From contig DAHVAI010000437.1 in assembly GCA_027314685.1 (NCBI GenBank), forward strand, positions 1-5,518: a stretch of 5,518 nt of DNA, written 5' to 3'. The notes beneath the pieces are model-generated. The model did no database searches. It saw nothing but the letters and a program-made list of their open reading frames with translations, and was not told the DNA's origin. Position numbers and translations under genes: made by a program. Position 1 is the first letter of the stretch. Each line of letters begins with the position of its first letter. Shown here in pieces: positions 1-3,591 of this stretch. This stretch comes from Nitrososphaerota archaeon. GTDB taxonomy: Archaea; Thermoproteota; Nitrososphaeria; Nitrososphaerales; CADDZS01.

Positions 1-69
1 GAGGCAGGCATCGTGTTTGAGAACGGATGCTACCGATGCCAAGCCTGTGGCTATAGCAAGTGTAACTAA
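1..69 (+). CDS. nrdJ: Adenosylcobalamin-dependent (class II) ribonucleotide reductase, C-terminal tail only (partial)
   Basis: Frame 1 is open from the left edge and gives 22 codons before TAA at 67-69. The short tail has cysteines arranged C-x2-C-x2-C-x4-C and ends in CGYSKCN. This matches the cysteine-rich C-terminal tail of many class II ribonucleotide reductases, where a zinc-binding cluster and a CxxxxC redox pair re-reduce the active site after each turnover. The full enzyme would convert ribonucleotides to deoxyribonucleotides using coenzyme B12 in the cytoplasm. Everything catalytic lies left of the window, so the call rests on the tail alone; another zinc-ribbon protein ending the same way is possible but less likely. 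The gene converges on pyrB and its stop codon overlaps the pyrB stop. Confidence 0.75.
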   Translation, partial: EAGIVFENGCYRCQACGYSKCN

Positions 70-1007
70 GGATTCATGATCAATGAGAGCAGTGCTGCTC
101 TCACTATCCTGCCGTACTGCATCTGTTTGAAGTACCGTGCCTGAGGTGCACTGTCGACCTCATGCTTTATTTCGTCAATCCTCGGGAGCGGATGCATTAG
201 TATTGCGTCCTTCTTCATTAGCTTCACGTTTTCTTGATCAATGAAGTACGATCCTTTGACCTGTTCAAATTCCTGCTCATCAGGTATTCTTTCTCTTTGT
301 ATTCTGGTTGCGTAGAGGACATCCACCTCAGGAAGTATCTCTCTGAGACTATCATGTTCAGTCATTTCCACGGACTTAGATCCACCTCCAATTTTGCTGA
401 TATCGTGAGTTGCTTCTTTTCTAATCTTTAAAGCGTCGGGAGCTACAAGATCAATCTTCACATCGTATTTTGCTAGCCCGTAGATGAGCGAGTAAACGGT
501 TCTGCCATATCGAAGATCTCCTACAATTCCAATCCTAAGACCGTCGATCTTTTTCTTTTCCTTCAATATCGTGTAAAGGTCCAGCATGGCTTGAGTAGGA
601 TGTTCTTCTGTACCAGTTCCACCACTGACCACCGGCTTTGCGGCAATTTCGGCAGCAAATCTTGCAGCGCCTTCGTTTGAGTGTCTGATCACCAAAATGT
701 CTGAATTTGCCTCAACAACTCTGACAGTATCTGCAAGAGATTCTCCTTTTTCCATGGAAGTTGTCTTTGTTTCGGCAAATCCCACAGAAATACCACCAAT
801 AGATGCCATTGCTGATTCAAAGCTCAATCTAGTGCGAGTGCTTGGTTCGAAGAACATGATTCCGAGTATTCTACCTTCTCCGAGCGCCACCTTATCCCTA
901 TACTTCATTTCGACAAGCTTGTCTGCTGTCGTGAAGAGAAGCTCGAGTTCGCCGCGAGTGAAATCCTTCATTGACAGAACGTCGCGCTTGTAAAATGGAT
1001 TCGTCAT
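66..1007 (-). CDS. pyrB: Aspartate carbamoyltransferase catalytic subunit
   Basis: This 313-residue protein catalyses the first committed step of pyrimidine synthesis: carbamoyl phosphate plus L-aspartate to N-carbamoyl-L-aspartate, in the cytoplasm. The ATCase signatures are in order: carbamoyl-phosphate loop FEPSTRTRLSFE (53-64), SMEKGES (84-90, with Lys87 matching the mobile-loop lysine), HPTQ (136-139), GDLRYGRTVYSL (163-174), aspartate-binding ATRIQRER (233-240) and MHPLPR (271-276). These separate it from ornithine carbamoyltransferase. The length is normal for a catalytic chain and the frame is intact. The ATG at 1007 places MTNPFYKRD at the usual N-terminus. In many archaea pyrB is followed by the regulatory chain gene pyrI; here the 3' neighbour is the convergent ribonucleotide reductase gene and the 5' neighbour is TFE, so pyrI is not adjacent. 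A TATA-like box and a strong dyad lie just upstream. Confidence 0.97.
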   Translation of the reverse strand: MTNPFYKRDVLSMKDFTRGELELLFTTADKLVEMKYRDKVALGEGRILGIMFFEPSTRTRLSFESAMASIGGISVGFAETKTTSMEKGESLADTVRVVEANSDILVIRHSNEGAARFAAEIAAKPVVSGGTGTEEHPTQAMLDLYTILKEKKKIDGLRIGIVGDLRYGRTVYSLIYGLAKYDVKIDLVAPDALKIRKEATHDISKIGGGSKSVEMTEHDSLREILPEVDVLYATRIQRERIPDEQEFEQVKGSYFIDQENVKLMKKDAILMHPLPRIDEIKHEVDSAPQARYFKQMQYGRIVRAALLSLIMNP

Positions 1008-1018
1008 CTTCGCATATC

Positions 1019-1045
1019 GCCCTGCTTTTTCAGAAAAAGCAGGGC
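1019..1045. repeat. Perfect 27-nt inverted repeat upstream of pyrB (operator or hairpin)
   Basis: The arms 1019-1031 and 1033-1045 are exact reverse complements, 13 bp each, around a single central A at 1032. Each arm has a GC-rich outer part (GCCCTGC / GCAGGGC) and an inner run of five T or A. It lies 12 nt upstream of the pyrB ATG and 40-66 nt beyond the TFE stop. As RNA it would fold with a 3-nt loop. On the TFE/pyrB strand the U5 run is inside the stem and no T-tract follows, unlike a classic terminator. Its position over the expected pyrB transcription start suggests an operator or leader hairpin. A terminator for the TFE transcript is the alternative. Confidence 0.75.
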
Positions 1046-1050
1046 TTTTG

Positions 1051-1060
1051 GATATTTAAG
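1051..1060 (-). promoter_or_regulatory. TATA-like box, candidate pyrB promoter
   Basis: Read on the minus strand this is CTTAAATATC, close to an archaeal box A. A start site about 25 nt downstream would fall near 1029-1031, at the centre of the 27-nt dyad, giving pyrB a leader of about 22 nt. No convincing BRE is visible immediately upstream, so this rests on position and AT-rich composition. Confidence 0.45.
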
Positions 1061-1065
1061 GAATC

Positions 1066-1075
1066 ACAACGTTGT
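1066..1075. repeat. Short perfect palindrome upstream of the pyrB TATA-like box
   Basis: ACAACGTTGT is a perfect 10-bp palindrome five bases upstream (minus-strand sense) of the TATA-like box and ten bases past the TFE stop. It sits where a BRE or activator would bind. A palindrome this short can arise by chance in a 77-bp gap, so it is only a candidate protein-binding site. Confidence 0.3.
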
Positions 1076-1084
1076 TACAGATTT

Positions 1085-1597
1085 TCAGCGAAGTGGATTT
1101 TCTTGTTCCATCTGCCCTATTTTCCACTCAAGCGCCTGTTTGAATTCCGAGTTATCAATCAAGTTAAGGTTCTTTCCACATGTTGGACATTTGAAGAATG
1201 CTTCCATGGCTTCTTCGAAAGTAAGCTTTCGACAGGTAGGAGTGCCGCAATTGTAAAACTCGTGTTCTTTCTCATAGCCCAACCTTTGTTTCAGTCTATC
1301 AAGAGCCTTCTTCTTCTGAGTTTCGATGAAACCGTCAACCTGATCCTGCTGCGCCTTCCATCTGTAGACGAACCATCCCCTCTTCAAATCCCTGACTCTT
1401 ATGCCTGAAATAAGGGATCTTCCAAAAAGATCGTAGAGGGCCTTCCTGACTGAATTTATCTTCAATCCTGTCGCGCTAGCTATCTCTTCGTCTGTGGCAT
1501 TCTCGTTGTTCAGCAGGGCTCGAGCTACTTTCACATAGTCCTCTCCGCCCAGCAGATTGGCTATTTTGACAAATGAATCTTCGTACTCAACACGCAT
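1085..1597 (-). CDS. tfe: Archaeal transcription factor E (TFE alpha, TFIIE-alpha homologue)
   Basis: This 170-residue protein has the archaeal TFE layout. A winged-helix domain (about 5-88) contains the segment GLKINSVRKALYDLFGRSLI (44-63) and the family-typical RGWFVYRW (73-80). A short charged helical linker (about 90-112) follows, then a zinc ribbon with Cys117, Cys122, Cys137 and Cys140 (C-x4-C...C-x2-C), and a helical tail. TFE stabilises the open promoter complex with TBP, TFB and RNA polymerase. The length is close to usual. The ATG at 1597 overlaps the end of the aTrm56 gene by 11 nt, with a weak AAGG-type ribosome-binding sequence about ten bases upstream, so the two genes are very likely co-transcribed and translationally coupled. 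It is the last gene of the leftward cluster. Confidence 0.95.
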   Translation of the reverse strand: MRVEYEDSFVKIANLLGGEDYVKVARALLNNENATDEEIASATGLKINSVRKALYDLFGRSLISGIRVRDLKRGWFVYRWKAQQDQVDGFIETQKKKALDRLKQRLGYEKEHEFYNCGTPTCRKLTFEEAMEAFFKCPTCGKNLNLIDNSEFKQALEWKIGQMEQENPLR

Positions 1598-2180
1598 CTA
1601 GCAATTCAACCTTCTTTCCCTTTGAACTTGGCCTGATCCTAATTTTTGCGTTGCCAAACGTATTATACAGCTCTTCTCCCATAAAAAGCCTATCAAGAAA
1701 TACTGCAAGTGCTGCAACCTCACTATGTGGCTGGTTTCCAACTGCCACGTTGTACTTGGCCATATCATAAATCTCTCGAGGTACCTTTTCCGCTCCTACC
1801 ACCAATAGCAATTTCCCACTCCTATTGTATAGATCATTCTTTATTTCAGGTAGCACTTTGCCTAAAGATTCCCCATACATGGTAAGGTGTACAATCAGCC
1901 CCTCCCATTTTTTGACAAATTCTCGCCAGACGTGGATGTATTGCACCCGAAACGAGCCACCCCATCTACCACTGATCCTCTTTATAGAGTCAATCGTGTG
2001 ATCATCTGCTCCCGTCAATAAGAGCTCCCTCGCTCCAAATGCTCGTGAAACAAGTCCGATATGCGTACTTATCCGCTCGTCTCTGACGAGTCTGTGTCCT
2101 AGCCTTAACACTGTTACTTCATATGGGAGCTTCCCAGGCTCCGACTTTTTGCCTTGATTCAATCCGATTGTCGTTCGCAT
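1587..2180 (-). CDS. trm56: tRNA (cytidine-56 2'-O)-methyltransferase, aTrm56 family
   Basis: This SPOUT-class enzyme uses S-adenosylmethionine to 2'-O-methylate C56 in the T-loop of archaeal tRNAs. Family blocks are clear: VLRLGHR near the N-terminus (about 24-30), a THIGLVSRAFGA-like segment, HLTMYG (about 98-103), VVGAEKVP (about 127-134, the knotted SAM-binding region) and NVAVGNQPHSEVAALAVFLD (about 144-163). I chose the ATG at 2180 (197 residues): it begins one base after the MBF1 stop (TGA-T-ATG). A TTG at 2201 would add seven residues and overlap MBF1 by 20 nt; it has an AGAGG motif six bases upstream and cannot be excluded. Either start leaves an extension before VLRLGHR that is longer than I expect for the family. 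Downstream it overlaps TFE by 11 nt. Confidence 0.95.
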   Translation of the reverse strand: MRTTIGLNQGKKSEPGKLPYEVTVLRLGHRLVRDERISTHIGLVSRAFGARELLLTGADDHTIDSIKRISGRWGGSFRVQYIHVWREFVKKWEGLIVHLTMYGESLGKVLPEIKNDLYNRSGKLLLVVGAEKVPREIYDMAKYNVAVGNQPHSEVAALAVFLDRLFMGEELYNTFGNAKIRIRPSSKGKKVELLDAC

Positions 2181-2181
2181 A

Positions 2182-2640
2182 TCAGCTAGTGTCTGCGGCA
2201 ATCTCGTCCTCTACCGGAACGAACAATTCAATCTTTAGAAAATGTTCCAATTTCTTGGCAAGAACATCATTTGGTTTCATCGTTCCGACTTCAAGGTGAC
2301 TTATAACTGAAGGTTTCTCATTGATCTTCCTACCTAGTTCCTCTTGGGTGATGCCTAGGACTTCTCTAGCGCTCTTTATTGTCTTGTTGAAGTCTTCTCT
2401 TAGCATCATCTCTTCATCGTCGTAGGAAAAACCAGGAGAACGAGGAGGGGGATTAGATTTCGAAGTCCCTCCGCCAGTAGATCTTCCGCCAAACGAATTG
2501 TAAGTCTTTCCCGCCGGTTTCGGCACTCTTGCAGCAGTACCCAATTTCGAACAGTTGTTACAAACTCTGAATACCCCGCCGTCAATGTTAACAACCTGAA
2601 CTTCGCCGCGGATAGAGTTTCCGCACAATTCACAGTTCAA
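2182..2640 (-). CDS. mbf1: Archaeal multiprotein bridging factor 1 (MBF1), zinc ribbon plus helix-turn-helix
   Basis: This 152-residue protein has an N-terminal zinc ribbon (Cys3, Cys6, Cys27, Cys30), a flexible Gly/Ser/Pro/Lys-rich linker (about 38-74) and a C-terminal Cro/C1-type helix-turn-helix (about 85-140) with ITQEELGRKINEKPSVISHL (97-116). The linker plus HTH order is diagnostic of archaeal MBF1. Eukaryotic MBF1 bridges TBP and activators; the archaeal protein has been reported to associate with ribosomal subunits, so its role may be in translation. The start must be TTG at 2640: an in-frame TAA lies two codons upstream and the product then begins MNCELCG, as expected for the family. 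It heads the leftward MBF1-aTrm56-TFE cluster and is transcribed divergently from the PUA-NAC pair. Confidence 0.95.
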   Translation of the reverse strand: MNCELCGNSIRGEVQVVNIDGGVFRVCNNCSKLGTAARVPKPAGKTYNSFGGRSTGGGTSKSNPPPRSPGFSYDDEEMMLREDFNKTIKSAREVLGITQEELGRKINEKPSVISHLEVGTMKPNDVLAKKLEHFLKIELFVPVEDEIAADTS

Positions 2641-2670
2641 AAATTATCCCCAACTATACTTGAAGACACG

Positions 2671-2678
2671 CATTTATG
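2671..2678. promoter_or_regulatory. TATA-like dyad in the divergent MBF1 / PUA-NAC promoter region
   Basis: The 67-bp gap 2641-2707 must hold promoters for both directions. CATTTATG (CATAAATG on the other strand) is a self-symmetric AT-rich box centred about 34 bp from each start codon (TTG at 2640 and TTG at 2708). A start site about 25 nt either side would leave leaders under 10 nt for both genes, which suits archaeal near-leaderless messages. An alternative for the rightward pair is CTATACTT at 2654-2661, giving a longer leader. The assignment is positional only. Confidence 0.35.
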
Positions 2679-2707
2679 TGCTTTGTTGATGTGGCTTCCG
2701 AGAATAG

Positions 2708-3235
2708 TTGGAGAAAACCAAGCACCGCTCGTCTGTGGCCGCCGCATTCGCTATCAGGAGGGACGAATTTAGCAAATGGAAGCTTGCGATGTCTATAGAC
2801 TATATTTTTGGCAAGAATACTTCTAGAGTGTTGAATTACTCAAATTTAAGATTCCAGTATTCAAGGAGAACAGGGAGGTTAAAGTACGTTCTTGAAAATG
2901 ACAGTGTCTTGTTTTCTTTGCGCCCTAACGGAAGCATTGCACCTTCGCGTCTCGGCTTTTCGAAACTTCTCTCCAAGACCAAGCTCACAAAGTTGCGCGA
3001 CCGCCCTAGATGGTCCGTGACTGTAGTGGATGCCGTTTCACCAATTGTTTCTCAAGGGAAAACTGTTTTCTGCAAACATGTCGTTTACTGCAGCGATTTG
3101 CTTCGAGCAGGAGAGGATGTAGCAATCTTGAACGAGAAGGGCGCAATATTAGCAGTTGGAAGAAGTACACTTTCCGGTCCGACTATCAAACAATTTAAGA
3201 GAGGTGCCGCAGTAAAGGTCAGGGAAGGAATCTAG
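2708..3235 (+). CDS. Stand-alone PUA-domain protein of the archaeosine tRNA-guanine transglycosylase C-terminal type
   Basis: This 175-residue protein resembles the C-terminal RNA-binding part of archaeal tRNA-guanine transglycosylase (arcTGT), without the catalytic barrel. A pre-PUA region has SIDYIFGK (29-36), where arcTGT relatives carry a DYQFG-like motif, then FQYSRRTGRLKYV (49-61). The PUA domain follows (about 102-173) with GKTVFCKHVV (117-126), GAILAVGRSTLSG (145-157) and FKRGAAVKVR (163-172). PUA domains bind structured RNA, often the tRNA acceptor end or rRNA. No catalytic residues are visible, so a binding or adaptor role is inferred and the target is unknown. TTG at 2708 is the first possible start because TAG directly precedes it; GTG at 2735 is an alternative, while ATG at 2789 would cut into the conserved part. 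The stop is one base before the NAC start, so the two form an operon. Confidence 0.85.
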   Translation: MEKTKHRSSVAAAFAIRRDEFSKWKLAMSIDYIFGKNTSRVLNYSNLRFQYSRRTGRLKYVLENDSVLFSLRPNGSIAPSRLGFSKLLSKTKLTKLRDRPRWSVTVVDAVSPIVSQGKTVFCKHVVYCSDLLRAGEDVAILNEKGAILAVGRSTLSGPTIKQFKRGAAVKVREGI

Positions 3236-3236
3236 A

Positions 3237-3578
3237 GTGCCCCAGATGAATTTCGATAATCGCCAGACAAGGCGCATGCTTGAGCGAATGGGTGTCAGCA
3301 TGGATCAAATCGAGGGCGTTGAAGAAGTTGTAATCCGAACTGCCGACAAAGATCTCGTTATAAAAAAGGCGAGTGTCTCAGAAATGAAAATGAAGGGTTC
3401 TCGTATGTTTCAGGTAATCGGAGAGGACGTCGAGGAGAGGCTGCGTGAAAAACCAAAGTACACTCGCGAGGATGTCCTGCTCGTAGCTCAGCAGGCAAAC
3501 GTTTCGGAAGCAAAAGCTGAGCAAGCTCTCAAGGACACAGATGGAGATCTAGCGCAAGCGATAATGCGCTTTTCTTGA
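3237..3578 (+). CDS. nac: Nascent polypeptide-associated complex protein (archaeal NAC, alpha type)
   Basis: This 113-residue homodimer-forming chaperone binds nascent chains near the ribosomal exit. The N-terminal helix carries RQTRRMLERMGV (9-20), followed by the NAC beta-barrel core MDQIEGVEEVVIRTADKDLV (22-41) through MFQVIGEDVEE (57-67). A C-terminal UBA domain (about 76-113) has EDVLLVAQQANVSEAKAEQA (78-97) and ends DLAQAIMRF. This NAC-plus-UBA layout and length are typical of archaeal NAC. The start is GTG at 3237, one base after the PUA stop, with GGAAGGAA about 7-14 bases upstream as a ribosome-binding sequence; ATG at 3246 is a possible alternative. Its stop is 13 nt from the convergent ATPase gene end, and no terminator is visible in that gap. 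Confidence 0.96.
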   Translation: MPQMNFDNRQTRRMLERMGVSMDQIEGVEEVVIRTADKDLVIKKASVSEMKMKGSRMFQVIGEDVEERLREKPKYTREDVLLVAQQANVSEAKAEQALKDTDGDLAQAIMRFS

Positions 3579-3591
3579 AATATTCAGGCAA

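Noticed and set aside
697..993. 98-codon plus-strand open frame inside pyrB
   Set aside because: Antisense to conserved pyrB coding sequence; a by-product of codon bias, with Ser-rich low-complexity content and no family resemblance.
1019..1049. Rho-independent-style terminator on the plus strand (dyad followed by TTTT)
   Set aside because: No plus-strand gene ends nearby; both neighbouring genes are on the minus strand, where no T-tract follows the hairpin.
971..1408. 145-codon plus-strand open frame opposite TFE and the tfe-pyrB gap
   Set aside because: It lies antisense to TFE, crosses the dyad region, and its translation shows no recognisable domain or coherent composition; TFE on the other strand is unambiguous.
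2406..2633. Second minus-strand open frame within MBF1
   Set aside because: It lies in another frame of the MBF1 zinc-ribbon and linker region, whose family motifs are intact in the main frame.
2652..2660. AGTATAGTT-like box as the MBF1 TATA element
   Set aside because: It is only about 15 bp from the MBF1 start codon, so transcription would begin inside the gene; it remains possible for the rightward PUA gene.
2708..3235. A truncated or decayed tRNA-guanine transglycosylase pseudogene
   Set aside because: The frame is intact, begins cleanly after a stop and is tightly coupled to NAC; the region upstream encodes MBF1 on the other strand, with no remains of a catalytic barrel.
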